From positions 186,001 through 250,000 of the forward strand of contig NZ_AGAV01000018.1 in the NCBI RefSeq assembly GCF_000224785.1: DNA of 64,000 bases, read 5' to 3'. The position numbers and the translations under genes were made by a program. The notes under the pieces are model-generated. The model was not told where the DNA came from and made no database searches. It worked only from the letters and a program-made list of their open reading frames with translations. Source of the stretch: Lentibacillus jeotgali. GTDB taxonomy: Bacteria; Bacillota; Bacilli; Bacillales; Amphibacillaceae. Of the stretch, positions 9,596 through 19,792 are shown piece by piece (within the stretch, counting starts at the first letter, position 1; each line of letters opens with the position of its first letter).

Positions 9596-9824
9596 TGGTA
9601 CCTTGTTTGATGTGGAGGAGTTGAGCCACCTGGGCTTTCAGAGATTTAAGTTTAATATGATTACCACAGAGAACAATCATTTAGTTGATTGTCTCTTTTT
9701 GATTCCTCTTGTATAGTGCCAGAATACCTATTGATTAAAATATTCCCCCATGATAATATAAATGAAATTATTCCCATATAATTAGTGTGAATTAATTTCA
9801 ACATTTTTGGAAAGGGGTTATTTT

Positions 9825-11459
9825 GTGAGGAATGTATTGTTAATTTTTAGCTCAATCTTACTTTCTGCTTCTTTATTGATTCCAGTGGCAGCCTCAGCTG
9901 AGCCATATTATGGAAAGGAATACTCCCAATCAAAACAAGTGTTGGATCTTTATCCTAATCCAGATGCAGATTTTGAGACACCGGCTTTTACGACAGAGGG
10001 GAAAAGTTTTACATCCCAGGAAGAAATGATGGATTATGTTCGTAATTTGGATGAAGAAAATAGTTACATAGAAATGTCTATCATCGGGGAATCGATTGAA
10101 GGAAGAAAAGTCCCGATGCTTGAGTTTGAAAAAGGGAATAACCCAAAACAAAAACCAACTGTTTGGATACACAGCCAAATTCATGGCAATGAGCCTGCAG
10201 CAGGTGAGACGGCGTTAGTTATGGCCAACAATTTGGCGGGTGCACATGGTGAAGACATTCTCGAAAAGATCAATGTTGTTATTGTGCCCAGGGTCAATGT
10301 CGATGGTTCTTATCATTTCCAGCGACAGAATGTAAACGGGTTAGACTTGAACCGCGACCACACCAAATTGGAATCATCGGTCATTCAAGCGGTCCATAAA
10401 GCTTTTAACGACAAGCAGCCTGAGGTATCAATTGTCGGACACGAATACGGTGTAAAACACAACAGTGAGGCTTTTAAAGACATTGGGAAACAAGGGTCGC
10501 TTGCGTATCATGATATTTTATTGCAATCGGGCAGAAATCTTGGCATACCGGAACAAATTCGGGACATGTCATTTGATCTCTTTATTTCAAATGCCAGAGA
10601 CAAATTGACAGAACGTGGTTTTTCCAATGGCATTTATTATACAGTTGCAGGACGTAATGATGAAGGACAGCTTGTCATCAACGAACCTACCTATGGAGCG
10701 GATAGAGGTCCGAGTAATCTAGGCCTGCAGCCCGCGATTTCATTTATTACTGAAACAAGAGGGATTGGCATCGGAAGAGAGTCATTCGAAAGACGTGTTG
10801 CATCAGCTGTGACGGCACAAATGAGTATATTAGAAACAACAGCACAGAATTCAAAAATGGTAAAAAAAGTGGTTGAAAATGCACGAAAGGATACTGTGAA
10901 AAATGGAAGAAAAGCAGACGCCGATGATAAAGTTGCCATAACGATGAAAAGGAAACAGATGAGTGACCAAAATTTCACGGTCACTGACATTGCAACAGGG
11001 AAGCCTAAGAACCTGAAAGTTGAATATTTGAGCTCAACAGAAGCTATTCCAACCTTGGAAAGAGTACGTCCGACTAAGTATATTATGCCTCCCGTATATG
11101 ACGATCTGGCAGAGAAGTTTGAATTAATGGGTGTCGATGTTGCAAAAACAAAGCGACCTATGAAACTCGAAGTGGAAAAATATACTGTGACAGATAAAGA
11201 AGTGGATGAATATGAATTTGAAGGCGTTCACCAAGTTCATGTTGAAACGGAAGTTACTTCACAAAATGTTGAAATACCCGAAGGAAGCTATGTTTATTCC
11301 ATGGCTCAACCGACAGCTAATAAACTTCCTGTAACTCTTGAGCCGGAATCGCCAGCCAGTTTTGTAACATGGGACTATATTCAAAGTGAAGTTGGGGAAA
11401 CCTTACCGATTTACCGCTTTATGAAGCAACGGGCACTGCCGGTAGATCCATTGAGATAA
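9825..11459 (+). CDS. Secreted M14 metallocarboxypeptidase with long C-terminal region
   Basis: A second secreted zinc carboxypeptidase of family M14, about 544 residues. I chose GTG at 9825 because GGAAAGGGG ends 7 nt upstream and the protein then opens directly with a signal peptide ending near ASA. An in-frame TTG at 9807 would overlap that ribosome binding site. Motifs are IHGNE (zinc HxxE), DLNRD (substrate-binding NR), GHEYG (probable third zinc ligand) and FITETRG carrying the catalytic Glu. About 200 residues follow the catalytic domain. They include a lysine-rich stretch and a beta-rich tail of unknown role. A terminator follows, so it is a single-gene unit. It probably contributes to peptide scavenging outside the cell. 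Confidence 0.9.
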   Translation: MRNVLLIFSSILLSASLLIPVAASAEPYYGKEYSQSKQVLDLYPNPDADFETPAFTTEGKSFTSQEEMMDYVRNLDEENSYIEMSIIGESIEGRKVPMLEFEKGNNPKQKPTVWIHSQIHGNEPAAGETALVMANNLAGAHGEDILEKINVVIVPRVNVDGSYHFQRQNVNGLDLNRDHTKLESSVIQAVHKAFNDKQPEVSIVGHEYGVKHNSEAFKDIGKQGSLAYHDILLQSGRNLGIPEQIRDMSFDLFISNARDKLTERGFSNGIYYTVAGRNDEGQLVINEPTYGADRGPSNLGLQPAISFITETRGIGIGRESFERRVASAVTAQMSILETTAQNSKMVKKVVENARKDTVKNGRKADADDKVAITMKRKQMSDQNFTVTDIATGKPKNLKVEYLSSTEAIPTLERVRPTKYIMPPVYDDLAEKFELMGVDVAKTKRPMKLEVEKYTVTDKEVDEYEFEGVHQVHVETEVTSQNVEIPEGSYVYSMAQPTANKLPVTLEPESPASFVTWDYIQSEVGETLPIYRFMKQRALPVDPLR

Positions 11460-11474
11460 CAAATAATAAAAAAG

Positions 11475-11503
11475 GCCCCCATCCATAAATAAGGTGGGGG
11501 TTT
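11475..11503 (+). terminator. Terminator after second M14 gene
   Basis: Stem CCCCCA..CC / GG..TGGGGG followed by TTT, 16 bp after the stop codon. Confidence 0.75.
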
Positions 11504-11538
11504 AAAATTGACTAAGAGATGCCAAAAAGTGCCTTCCA

Positions 11539-11949
11539 TCAGTTGACGAACGTTGCCTTGACGCGTTTGGACCTGATAAAATACCCGATCCAAATGGCAC
11601 TGAATAGTATATAAACCCAGTCAATTCCCGCCCCAGCAAATATCACGGGCAGGTACAGCAAAATGTCGATGGTGAAATTTGCTATCATTAGCTTTGGCAG
11701 GATTCGTTTCCGTTTGACCCATGTGTATATAATGAAACCATAAAATATAGCGAGAATGATATCCGATATGTATATAAATAGATCGTAACCGCTCAAATCA
11801 GCCGGGTTAAACGTAAAGACAACAAACATTACCGCAGCTAAATTGAAAAGGATCATCACTGCCGGGATAATGAGCCATCCAGCTACGATCGCATAACGAT
11901 GGCCGGTTTCAAATTCAGGTTGATTTTTTGCTATTTCTTCGCTCATCAT
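11539..11949 (-). CDS. Small four-helix membrane protein, unknown function
   Basis: A 136-residue protein with about four membrane helices, an acidic N-terminus (MMSEEIAKNQPEFETG) and a basic C-terminus. It resembles DUF2569-type or other small bacillar membrane proteins, but I cannot assign it securely. The start is supported by AAGGGA five bases upstream. It is monocistronic and convergent with the upstream carboxypeptidase. Confidence 0.7.
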   Translation of the reverse strand: MMSEEIAKNQPEFETGHRYAIVAGWLIIPAVMILFNLAAVMFVVFTFNPADLSGYDLFIYISDIILAIFYGFIIYTWVKRKRILPKLMIANFTIDILLYLPVIFAGAGIDWVYILFSAIWIGYFIRSKRVKATFVN

Positions 11950-12139
11950 TACATTCCCTTCTTTTACAATTAAACTCAGTATAGCAAATCCGGATTATTC
12001 CTTCTACTTTTCAATCCTTTCAATAGCCATAGTGTTTTGCAGGATAAAGCTTCCCTGCTGATTGAAGTTTCACTTTAGTGTAGAAAGATTCGTGTGGTCT
12101 GAGATTTGCCAGACACTAACAACAAGAAGGGGAAGTAAG

Positions 12140-12709
12140 ATGAACTACATACGAGCATTTTTATCTGTTTCACTGCTGCTTTTGCTCGTCTTGACCGCCT
12201 GCAGCGGGGAGAGACAAGAAGAAACAGCGAACGAAGGAGATTCCGGCGGGGAGGAAGAGAAAGTAGTCCATTTGAGTGCGCCTGGTGTGATTCCCGTCCT
12301 GAATCCAACAATGGCTGATAATGACTTTAGCTTTAATGTGCCGCCCGAGCAAATTGTGGATGCTAACAATCAAAATTACGAGCTGATTTTAACGGGGTGG
12401 GGCGGCGACTATTAGGGCCCGATGACTTATTTGAACCTGTTTATCACCGACAGTCCGGGCAATCATACGGAGTATTCAGACGAAGAATATGACAAACTGG
12501 TTCTTGACTCGAAATCCTCGTTGGCAGACAAGCCGATGAAGCGCTGGAATGCCCTATTAAAAGCTGAGCGATTGCTGATTGAAGAGAGCTCGGTGTTCGT
12601 CCCGCTCTATCAATCCGGGACGGCCTATTTGCAAAAAGATGATGTGACGAATCTGATTGCCTATCAGATCAGTGCGGACAACTATAAATGGGTTGATGTG
12701 GAGGAATAG
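12140..12709 (+). pseudogene. Oligopeptide ABC transporter binding protein (OppA type), internally deleted and interrupted
   Basis: A relic of a substrate-binding lipoprotein for peptide import. The N-terminus is a typical lipoprotein signal (lipobox LTAC) preceded by AAGGGGAAG. After about 50 residues the sequence jumps to the C-terminal third of an OppA protein (GWGGDY..GPMTYLNLF). The total is about 190 codons against the roughly 540 usual for the family, so a large central part is deleted. In addition an in-frame TAG at 12413-12415 lies where intact homologues usually have PDPMTY-like sequence. A terminator hairpin still follows. No opp permease or ATPase genes are adjacent. Confidence 0.85.
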
Positions 12710-12720
12710 CAGGAAGTGGA

Positions 12721-12761
12721 GGCTGTGCTATGGGAGGGAGACCCTATAGTACAGCCTTTCT
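12721..12761 (+). terminator. Terminator of the decayed oppA gene
   Basis: GGCTGTGCTATGGG pairs with CCCTATAGTACAGCC, followed by TTTCTT. Confidence 0.75.
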
Positions 12762-12858
12762 TGTAGGATGATTGTATGGCCTGGAAAGGACGCTTATGAA
12801 AACAGCCAAATAACGCATTCTGTCATTTTGACGTAATGTGCGGTGATTTTAAATACCC

Positions 12859-13728
12859 TTAAAGCTCCTTCATGTCAAGCGTCCGGATAAAATGAACAAA
12901 CGCATGGACAATGTTTATCTGCAGTGAATCCTCGTGGTAGTACATCCAGGTCTTGCGTGTGATGGCTTCACCTGAGGGGAGGTACAGCGGTTTGGTCACA
13001 AGCTCCGGGTGTGGCCGCACGACAAGGTTGGCCAATATGGCATAACCAAGTCCATTAATAATCATTTCTTTGCACGTTTCCACCTGGTTGACCTGAATAT
13101 TGATATTGGGCTGTTGTTTGTAGTTGTTGTACCACCAGCTGTCGACGATTTGCCGCATTTTTTCATCCGTATTGTAATCGATGCGTGGTAAGGCGGGCAA
13201 AGTGTCCCACGTGAATTCCCATGGGGACGCAATGCATATTTCTTCCTCATAAAGCAGCTCTTTGTTGTCTTTCCAGCTGTAATCACCTTTAATAAAGCTG
13301 ATGTGAACATCATGATTCAGAATACGCCGGTACATTTCACTGCTCCAGCCGGTCACAACCTGGAATTCGACATTCGGATATTGTTGTTTAAACAAGCGCA
13401 GTAACTTGGGCATTTTATTCAGTGCGAAGAAATTGGAGACCCCAACCCGCAATGTGCCGGCAACTTGCTCCTTCATGTTGTCCAGTGTTTCCTCAATTTT
13501 TAATTGTTCACTAAGCATTTTTCGTGCATGCCGGGCCAGTGTTTCTCCCTCGGGCGTAAACGTAATCCCTCTTTGTTTCCTGATGACCAATTTCACGCCG
13601 TAATAATCTTCGAGACTTCTAATTCTCGACGTTAGTGTTGGCTGTGACAGAAAAAGGCGTTTTGCCGCTTGCGTTATGTTTTCTGTGGCATATAAGGCAT
13701 TCAGCATTTCCCAATCTTGAAATTTCAT
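12859..13728 (-). CDS. LysR family regulator, likely of the methylcitrate operon
   Basis: A LysR-type transcription factor of about 289 residues. The N-terminal helix-turn-helix (NITQAAKRLFLSQPTLTSRI) is followed by a linker helix and a periplasmic-binding-like effector domain. I chose ATG at 13728 because AAGGGACG precedes it; a longer frame begins at 13746. It is transcribed divergently from the methylcitrate operon with about 200 bp between the starts, the classical arrangement for a LysR regulator and its target. The effector may be a pathway intermediate such as 2-methylcitrate, which is inference only. Confidence 0.88.
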   Translation of the reverse strand: MKFQDWEMLNALYATENITQAAKRLFLSQPTLTSRIRSLEDYYGVKLVIRKQRGITFTPEGETLARHARKMLSEQLKIEETLDNMKEQVAGTLRVGVSNFFALNKMPKLLRLFKQQYPNVEFQVVTGWSSEMYRRILNHDVHISFIKGDYSWKDNKELLYEEEICIASPWEFTWDTLPALPRIDYNTDEKMRQIVDSWWYNNYKQQPNINIQVNQVETCKEMIINGLGYAILANLVVRPHPELVTKPLYLPSGEAITRKTWMYYHEDSLQINIVHAFVHFIRTLDMKEL

Positions 13729-13880
13729 GATCGGCCGTCCCTTCATGGCATTATAGTTTTGTCTGGTATTGAAATTATCTATGTCTAATAATTAAAATTA
13801 TATATTTTTATAATTTTTAAATCAAATTTATAATAGACTTAAAGAAAAAAATAATTCCCGGGATTTATTTTTAAAATGAT

Positions 13881-13896
13881 ATGAAAGTGGTTTCAA
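13881..13896 (+). promoter_or_regulatory. cre-like site before the methylcitrate operon
   Basis: ATGAAAGTGGTTTCAA matches the relaxed CcpA consensus WTGNNARCGNWWWCAW with one mismatch (TG for CG in the core). Its flanks form the symmetric TGAAA/TTTCA arms. The mmg operon of B. subtilis is known to be catabolite-repressed, which fits. Confidence 0.5.
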
Positions 13897-13924
13897 TGAG
13901 GAATAGATGAGGAGGTTCATGATA

Positions 13925-15028
13925 ATGGAAGAAACATTTGTACCGGGTCTTGAAGGGGTTGTTGCGTCCGAAACGGGTATTTCCCTTTTGGACACAGAAC
14001 AGGAAAAAATTATTATCAGAGGTTATGATTTGATAGACTTATCGACAAGGAAAACGTATGCCGATATCGTATATCTGTTATTAGAGGGGACATTGCCCTC
14101 AGATGCTGAGCGGCAAGCTGTTGAGGTGAAACTGAAAGATAATTATCAAATTCCCGCCACTGTTATGGATATTCTCAAATTATTGCCAAAAGAAACACAC
14201 CCAATGGATGGACAGCGGACAGCCATATCAGTCTCAGCAGGTTATGATCAAGCGCTTAATGACCGCTCGCTTGAGGCGAATAATCGCCGGGCATACGAAA
14301 TTTTGGGGCAGCTACCGGCGATCACGGTGAACAGCTACCGGATTCTTAATAACCAGGAACCGGTCGAACCGGATCCCGAACTTCCATATAGCGCGAACTT
14401 TTTGTACATGATAACAGGTCAAGAACCAACTGAATTGGAAGCAGAAATCTTTGATCGTTCACTGCTACTATATAGTGAACATGAGATGCCGAATTCAACA
14501 TTTACATCACGTGTGATTGCCTCCACACATTCAGATATGTACGGGGCGCTGACGGGTGCTGTTGCATCATTAAAAGGAAATTTGCATGGCGGTGCGAATG
14601 AAGCAGTCATGTATATGCTGAATGATGCCAGCTCAGTTGATGAATTTGAGAAAATACTTGAGAAAAAACTGCAGCGCAAAGAAAAGATTATGGGGTTCGG
14701 GCATCGCGTCTATATGAAGAAAATGGATCCGAGAGCTGCGATGATGAAAGAATCCCTGAAGCAGCTTTGTGACCTTAAAGGTGACTCACTACTGCTTGAC
14801 ATGTGTGAAGCTGGGGAAAAGATTATGGCACAGGAAAAAGGATTGTATCCAAATCTGGATTACTATGCGGCTCCTGTTTACTGGATGCTCGAGATTCCTA
14901 TTCCGTTATACACACCAATCTTTTTCAGTTCCAGGACGGCGGGACTGTGTGCACACATTATTGAACAGCATGAAAACAATCGTCTGTTCAGGCCGAGGGT
15001 GAAATACATCGGCGAGCGAACTCAGTAA
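13925..15028 (+). CDS. mmgD: 2-methylcitrate synthase / citrate synthase
   Basis: Condenses propionyl-CoA (or acetyl-CoA) with oxaloacetate to form 2-methylcitrate, the entry step of the methylcitrate cycle. The protein of about 367 residues is strongly similar to my memory of B. subtilis MmgD along its whole length (for example SEHEMPNSTF, GNLHGGANEAVM, MGFGHRVYMKKMDPRA). These carry the expected catalytic His residues, and a C-terminal Asp is expected. I chose ATG at 13925 because GGAGG lies 9 nt upstream; the longer frame from 13907 would run through that site. It is the first gene of the operon with mmgE and prpB. Confidence 0.95.
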   Translation: MEETFVPGLEGVVASETGISLLDTEQEKIIIRGYDLIDLSTRKTYADIVYLLLEGTLPSDAERQAVEVKLKDNYQIPATVMDILKLLPKETHPMDGQRTAISVSAGYDQALNDRSLEANNRRAYEILGQLPAITVNSYRILNNQEPVEPDPELPYSANFLYMITGQEPTELEAEIFDRSLLLYSEHEMPNSTFTSRVIASTHSDMYGALTGAVASLKGNLHGGANEAVMYMLNDASSVDEFEKILEKKLQRKEKIMGFGHRVYMKKMDPRAAMMKESLKQLCDLKGDSLLLDMCEAGEKIMAQEKGLYPNLDYYAAPVYWMLEIPIPLYTPIFFSSRTAGLCAHIIEQHENNRLFRPRVKYIGERTQ

Positions 15029-15100
15029 GCGCGGTCGATTACAATTCAAAGTAATAAAGTTGAAATCGAAAACTTCGGGCAAAAGGAAAGGAAGTTGATG

Positions 15101-16537
15101 ATGGTAAAATTGGAAGAGAAAAAAACAGCCGATGCGGTTTTAGAGGAAATTGCCGATTATGTGCTGACTAAAGAGATTACAAGCGATGAAGCCTTCTCAA
15201 CCGCACATTATGTGCTGATTGATACATTGGGGTGCGGGATTCTGGCACTGAACTATCCGGAATGTACAAAGCTCCTTGGGCCGGTTGTGCCCGGTACAGT
15301 TGTTCCAAACGGCACGCGTGTACCTGGGACATCTCATGTGCTTGATCCGGTAGATGGTGCGTTCAATATAGGAGCCATGATTCGCTGGCTCGACTATAAT
15401 GATACATGGCTTGCCGCTGAATGGGGACACCCTTCCGATAATCTAGGCGGTATTCTTGCTGTTGCGGACTATGTCAGTCAGGAACGTCTGTCTAAAGGCC
15501 AGGAACCTGTTAAGATAGAAGAAGTTTTGGAAATGATGATTAAAGCTCATGAAATACAGGGAACCCTTGCCCTGGAAAACAGCCTGAATCGTGTCGGGCT
15601 TGATCATGTATTATACGTTAAAGTAGCTACTACGGCAGTGGTAACGAAAATGCTGGGCGGTGGACGTGACGAAATTATCAATGCATTGTCAAACGCTTGG
15701 ATTGATAATTCCAGTTTACGCACTTACCGGCATGCACCGAATGCCGGTTCACGAAAATCATGGGCCGCAGGAGATGCCACCAGCAGGGGTGTTCGTCTGG
15801 CCATGATGGCAGTCAATGGCGAAATGGGTTACGCAACGGCCTTAAGTGCGCCAGGATGGGGCTTTCAGGATGTTCTGTTTAACAAGCAGGAGCTCGTGCT
15901 CAGCCAGCCGCTTGATAGTTATGTCATGGAAAATGTCTTATTCAAGGTTTCCTTTCCGGCGGAATTCCATGCACAGACAGCTGCAGAGGCTGCAGTAGAG
16001 CTGCATCCGGAAGTGAAGGACCGTCTGGACGAAATTGATCAGATCACCATTACGACACATGAGTCCGCCATTCGGATTATCGATAAAAAAGGACGGCTTT
16101 ATAACCCGGCAGATCGCGATCACTGCATCCAATACATTACCGCAATCGGACTCTTAAAAGGTGGTATCATAGCAGAGGATTATGAGGATGAAGCGGCTGC
16201 TGATCCGGTAATCGATGAATTGCGTGATAAAATGGTTTTGCTGGAAAATGAAGCCTACACGAAAGATTACCTTGATCCGGACAAACGTTCCATCGCCAAT
16301 GCGGTTCAGATCCATTTTAAAGACGGTACTTCAACCGAGAATGTGGATTGCGAATACCCATTGGGTCACCGATTCCGCAGGCAAGAAGCAATGCCGCAAA
16401 TCCGCAAAAAATACGTGAATAATCTATCAACCAACTATGCGAAAAAGCAATTGCAGGACATAACAGACGTCAGTTTTGATTATCAAACATTAGCGGCAAT
16501 GAATGTGAATGAATTTGTGGCGTTATTTGTCCAATAA
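15101..16537 (+). CDS. mmgE: 2-methylcitrate dehydratase (MmgE/PrpD family)
   Basis: Dehydrates 2-methylcitrate to 2-methylaconitate in the methylcitrate cycle. The product of about 478 residues is full length for the MmgE/PrpD family and shows family stretches such as GRD near the middle, [12 protein letters not shown] and [17 protein letters not shown] at 15101 is preferred because AAAGGAAG ends 6 nt upstream; ATG 15098 and TTG 15095 are alternatives. It lies 72 bp after mmgD and 17 bp before prpB, so the three are co-transcribed. Confidence 0.93.
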   Translation: MVKLEEKKTADAVLEEIADYVLTKEITSDEAFSTAHYVLIDTLGCGILALNYPECTKLLGPVVPGTVVPNGTRVPGTSHVLDPVDGAFNIGAMIRWLDYNDTWLAAEWGHPSDNLGGILAVADYVSQERLSKGQEPVKIEEVLEMMIKAHEIQGTLALENSLNRVGLDHVLYVKVATTAVVTKMLGGGRDEIINALSNAWIDNSSLRTYRHAPNAGSRKSWAAGDATSRGVRLAMMAVNGEMGYATALSAPGWGFQDVLFNKQELVLSQPLDSYVMENVLFKVSFPAEFHAQTAAEAAVELHPEVKDRLDEIDQITITTHESAIRIIDKKGRLYNPADRDHCIQYITAIGLLKGGIIAEDYEDEAAADPVIDELRDKMVLLENEAYTKDYLDPDKRSIANAVQIHFKDGTSTENVDCEYPLGHRFRRQEAMPQIRKKYVNNLSTNYAKKQLQDITDVSFDYQTLAAMNVNEFVALFVQ

Positions 16538-16554
16538 GAAGGAGGACCCTATGT

Positions 16555-17460
16555 ATGGCATGGATTGTCGATCAGTCATCAACACAGGAAGAATTAGCGA
16601 AACAGTTTAAGGAGCTTATCAGGAAGGATGATATTTTACAAATCCCTGGTGCTCATGATGCCATGGCGGCACTCGTAGCAAAAAAAGAAGGTTTTTCATC
16701 CTTGTACTTATCAGGTGGTGCTTACACAGCAAGCCTTGGACTGCCTGACCTGGGGATTGTGACATCAACCGAAATGGCGGATCGCGCGAAGGAATTAGTC
16801 CGAGCTGCCAATCTGCCGGTACTTGTTGATATCGATACTGGATTCGGCGGGGTTTTGAATGTCGCCCGCACTGCCGCCGAAATGGTTGAAGCAAAAGTGG
16901 CGGCTGTTCAAATTGAAGATCAGCAGCTCCCGAAAAAGTGCGGCCATCTGAACGGGAAGCAGCTCGTCCCAAAAGAGGAATTGGCACAAAAAATCAAGGC
17001 AATTAAAGAAGTCGCCCCATCCCTAGTTGTTGTGGCACGTACTGATGCGAAAGCAGTTGAAGGCATTGATTCAGCGGTTGAACGGGCTGAATTTTATGTG
17101 GAAGCTGGTGCAGATGCCGTTTTCCCGGAGGCACTGCAGACAGAAGAGGAGTTTCGGTTATTTTCCGCGAAGCTGGATGCCCCGCTGCTTGCTAACATGA
17201 CGGAATTCGGCAAGACGCCGTATTTCAGTGCACAGGAATTTCAGGATATGGGCTTCAGTATAGTGATTTATCCGGTTACTTCCTTAAGGGTTGCTGCAAA
17301 AGCCTATGAGCGAATATTTAAGCTCATAATGGAAGAGGGCACCCAGAAAGAAGGACTTTCTGATATGCAAACACGACAAGAGTTGTATGATATTAATTCT
17401 TTAGCTGAATTTGAAGAATTGGATGGGAATATTGCCAAGACTGTTTTGGGTGACGAATGA
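16555..17460 (+). CDS. prpB: 2-methylisocitrate lyase
   Basis: Cleaves 2-methylisocitrate to pyruvate and succinate, the last specific step of propionyl-CoA oxidation. The 301-residue TIM-barrel protein belongs to the isocitrate lyase/PEP mutase superfamily. The catalytic-loop motif KKCGH is present, as are VDIDTGFG, QIEDQ and VVARTDA, which supply the Mg2+-binding Asp and Glu residues. GGAGG 9 nt upstream fixes the start. A terminator follows, ending the operon. The aconitase step (2-methylaconitate hydration) must come from elsewhere in the genome. Confidence 0.93.
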   Translation: MAWIVDQSSTQEELAKQFKELIRKDDILQIPGAHDAMAALVAKKEGFSSLYLSGGAYTASLGLPDLGIVTSTEMADRAKELVRAANLPVLVDIDTGFGGVLNVARTAAEMVEAKVAAVQIEDQQLPKKCGHLNGKQLVPKEELAQKIKAIKEVAPSLVVVARTDAKAVEGIDSAVERAEFYVEAGADAVFPEALQTEEEFRLFSAKLDAPLLANMTEFGKTPYFSAQEFQDMGFSIVIYPVTSLRVAAKAYERIFKLIMEEGTQKEGLSDMQTRQELYDINSLAEFEELDGNIAKTVLGDE

Positions 17461-17496
17461 CAGGGATTGCATGATAGTAAAAAACAAATGTTGAAG

Positions 17497-17527
17497 AGGC
17501 GCCAGTAATTGATGCTGGTGTCTTTTT
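17497..17527 (+). terminator. Terminator of the methylcitrate operon
   Basis: AGGCGCCAG pairs with CTGGTGTCT (with G-U pairs), followed by TTTTTATT. Confidence 0.75.
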
Positions 17528-17565
17528 ATTGCAGAAATTAATGGTTTATACATTATCTTCCATAT

Positions 17566-17790
17566 CACGTTGATCTGAAAGGTACAGCGCTTTGCCTGAA
17601 ATATGAACTGCAGCAGCTGATTGAACAATTTGGTCTGACACCTGAAGAGTATGCACCACAGCTTAGTTTGTTGGACCGGTTTGGTCAGGCTGATGAGATT
17701 GCGGAGGCAAGCCTTTGGTTAGCTTCAGATCAGTCATCCTATGTTACTGGAACAACCATTCATGCTGATGCTGGGTATACGAGCCGGTAA
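17566..17790 (+). pseudogene. Short-chain dehydrogenase remnant with internal deletion
   Basis: This stretch reads as the middle of an SDR (HVDLKGTALCLKYELQQ, the alpha-4 region). It then joins directly to the C-terminal end (DRFGQADEIAEASLWLASD and VTGTTIHADAGYTSR, stop at 17788). The segment that should carry the catalytic Ser and YxxxK is missing, as are the N-terminal Rossmann glycine motif and any start. It is therefore a non-functional relic, left between the methylcitrate operon and murP. Confidence 0.85.
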
Positions 17791-17835
17791 GTCTGCAAAA
17801 CAGATACAGGAGCATTTAGATTAGAAAATTAATAA

Positions 17836-17868
17836 AACGGGAACAGGGCGCACCTTGTTCCCGCTTTT
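17836..17868. terminator. Bidirectional terminator after murP
   Basis: CGGGAACA / TGTTCCCG arms with a G/C-rich inner part. The plus strand is followed by CTTTTTC, and the minus strand by TTTTATT, two bases from the murP stop. Confidence 0.85.
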
Positions 17869-17869
17869 T

Positions 17870-19792
17870 CTATTTTACTGACATCAATCTATCCCCAGCC
17901 TCAATTTGTTTCCGGCTGACAGGTGTAATCGTTTCATAGGCATCAGAATTGGTAATGACAATAGGGGAGGCCAAATCAAATCCTTTATTGCTGATCGCAT
18001 CCATATCAAATGAACATAAGAGCTGACCCTTTTCAACGTCTTCATCTTTTGCCACGTTTAATTCAAATACCTTTTCTTTAATATCAACGGTATCCAGTCC
18101 GATATGCAGCAGTATTTCCACACCACTGCCAGTTGTTATTCCGATGGCATGTCCAGTTGGGAAAACGGTTGTCACTTTGCCATTGGCAGGAGCGTACAAT
18201 TTACCTTCACTTGGATAAATGGCAACACCTTTACCAACCGCTTTCGTTGCAAAAACTTCATCGCTTAGTTCATTTAACGGACGCAATTCTCCAGATAATG
18301 GACTAGCGATATGCGTTTTTTCCTCATGGTCTTGCCCGCCACCTTCATCTGCTTTTTTCGTTTCACCAGCTGTTTCACCATAAAGCTTGTAGACCATTTC
18401 TTCTTTGTAGCCGAATAGATAGGTCAGGACAAATCCGCCGATATACGAAATGACAAGTCCGATAATATAGAGCAAATATTGATTGTTTGCTATCAGTGGA
18501 ATCATGACGATGCCGGATGGCCCGACTGTAATAGCCCCCACTTCAAACAGGGATAAGAACGCACCACCGAATCCTGCGCCGAGACACGCTGTGATAAACG
18601 GGCGCCCAAGCGGCAAGCTGACACCATAAATAAGCGGTTCACCGATACCGAGAAATCCGACAGGCAGGACACTTGCGACAGTATTTTTCAAACGTTTATT
18701 TTTGGCTTTAATATAAATGGCAATCATGGCACCAACTTGTCCACCGCCTGCCATGGCAAGGATAGGGAGCAATGTCGTTGAGCCGAATTGATTAATTAAC
18801 TCCAGATGCACAGGAATTAATCCCTGGTGCATGCCAACGGTTACCAGCGGCAGGAATGTTGCTGCAAGCACATATCCGCCAATGATACCGCCTGCTTCAA
18901 GCATGATATCAACCAGGAACCACGTAATCCCGTCCATCAGCAAGCCTGCAATTGGCTGGATCACCACAATTGTCAAAATGGAACCGACCATGACGGTAAT
19001 CAGTGGTGTTAGAATGAGATCGAGACTGTCGATGACACGCTTACGAATAAATTTTTCAATTTGTGTAAACAGATAGGCAGCTATAATAACACCCAACAGA
19101 CCGCCAAGACCGGAGCTGAGTTTCAAATCCAGGCCAAATAGATTCAAGGAGCCTACATCACCTAAAACAGGTGCATAAATCAGTAATCCTGCGATACCGC
19201 CGAGAACCATTGTACCGCCAAATTCTCTTGCGGTATTAATACCGACAAATACACCGAGCGACCCAAACAGGAGATTCCCGATTGCCTGCAGCAGCATGTA
19301 CCAGTCTGACTCAAGAACTGCCGGGTCCAATATGCCGGCGTCAGGATTGGCCAGGTTTGTAATGAGGTTGGCGATTCCCAGCATCAATCCTGAGGCGACC
19401 AGGCCTGGTACAATTGGAACAAAAATATTGCCGATATGCCTGAATAATTGCTGGAACGTTGATGTTTGCCTGGCTTTATAAGCTGCCTTTGTATCAGATG
19501 CCATATCAAATTCATCGTCGTCATCGTCGCCCTCAACATCAACGTTAATTGTTGTACTTTCGTGTATCTCGTTGGCAACCTTTGTTACTTTGCCGGGACC
19601 GAGGACAATTTGAATCGTCCCCTGATCGATGACACTCAGGACGCCTTCTAATTGTTTGATAGCTTCCAAATCTATATTATTGCGTGATTTGAGGTCAATC
19701 CGCAACCGTGTTATACAATTGGTGAGATTGGTGATGTTGTTTTCACCGCCAAGGTTCTCAACGATTGACTGTGCCAATTTTTGATTATTCAT
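17870..19792 (-). CDS. murP: PTS N-acetylmuramic acid transporter EIIBCA
   Basis: Imports and phosphorylates a sugar, by context N-acetylmuramic acid, giving MurNAc 6-phosphate. Order of domains: EIIB with the phosphorylated Cys in TNCITRLR (about residue 26), about ten membrane helices of EIIC, then a complete glucose-type EIIA with the active His in ILLHIGLDTV (about residue 563). B. subtilis MurP is remembered as EIIBC only, so the fused EIIA is notable. I chose ATG at 19792 because the EIIB domain begins with MNNQKLAQ and GGTG lies upstream; ATG 19807 is possible. It overlaps murQ by 8 nt and is the last gene of murR-murQ-murP. Confidence 0.92.
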   Translation of the reverse strand: MNNQKLAQSIVENLGGENNITNLTNCITRLRIDLKSRNNIDLEAIKQLEGVLSVIDQGTIQIVLGPGKVTKVANEIHESTTINVDVEGDDDDDEFDMASDTKAAYKARQTSTFQQLFRHIGNIFVPIVPGLVASGLMLGIANLITNLANPDAGILDPAVLESDWYMLLQAIGNLLFGSLGVFVGINTAREFGGTMVLGGIAGLLIYAPVLGDVGSLNLFGLDLKLSSGLGGLLGVIIAAYLFTQIEKFIRKRVIDSLDLILTPLITVMVGSILTIVVIQPIAGLLMDGITWFLVDIMLEAGGIIGGYVLAATFLPLVTVGMHQGLIPVHLELINQFGSTTLLPILAMAGGGQVGAMIAIYIKAKNKRLKNTVASVLPVGFLGIGEPLIYGVSLPLGRPFITACLGAGFGGAFLSLFEVGAITVGPSGIVMIPLIANNQYLLYIIGLVISYIGGFVLTYLFGYKEEMVYKLYGETAGETKKADEGGGQDHEEKTHIASPLSGELRPLNELSDEVFATKAVGKGVAIYPSEGKLYAPANGKVTTVFPTGHAIGITTGSGVEILLHIGLDTVDIKEKVFELNVAKDEDVEKGQLLCSFDMDAISNKGFDLASPIVITNSDAYETITPVSRKQIEAGDRLMSVK

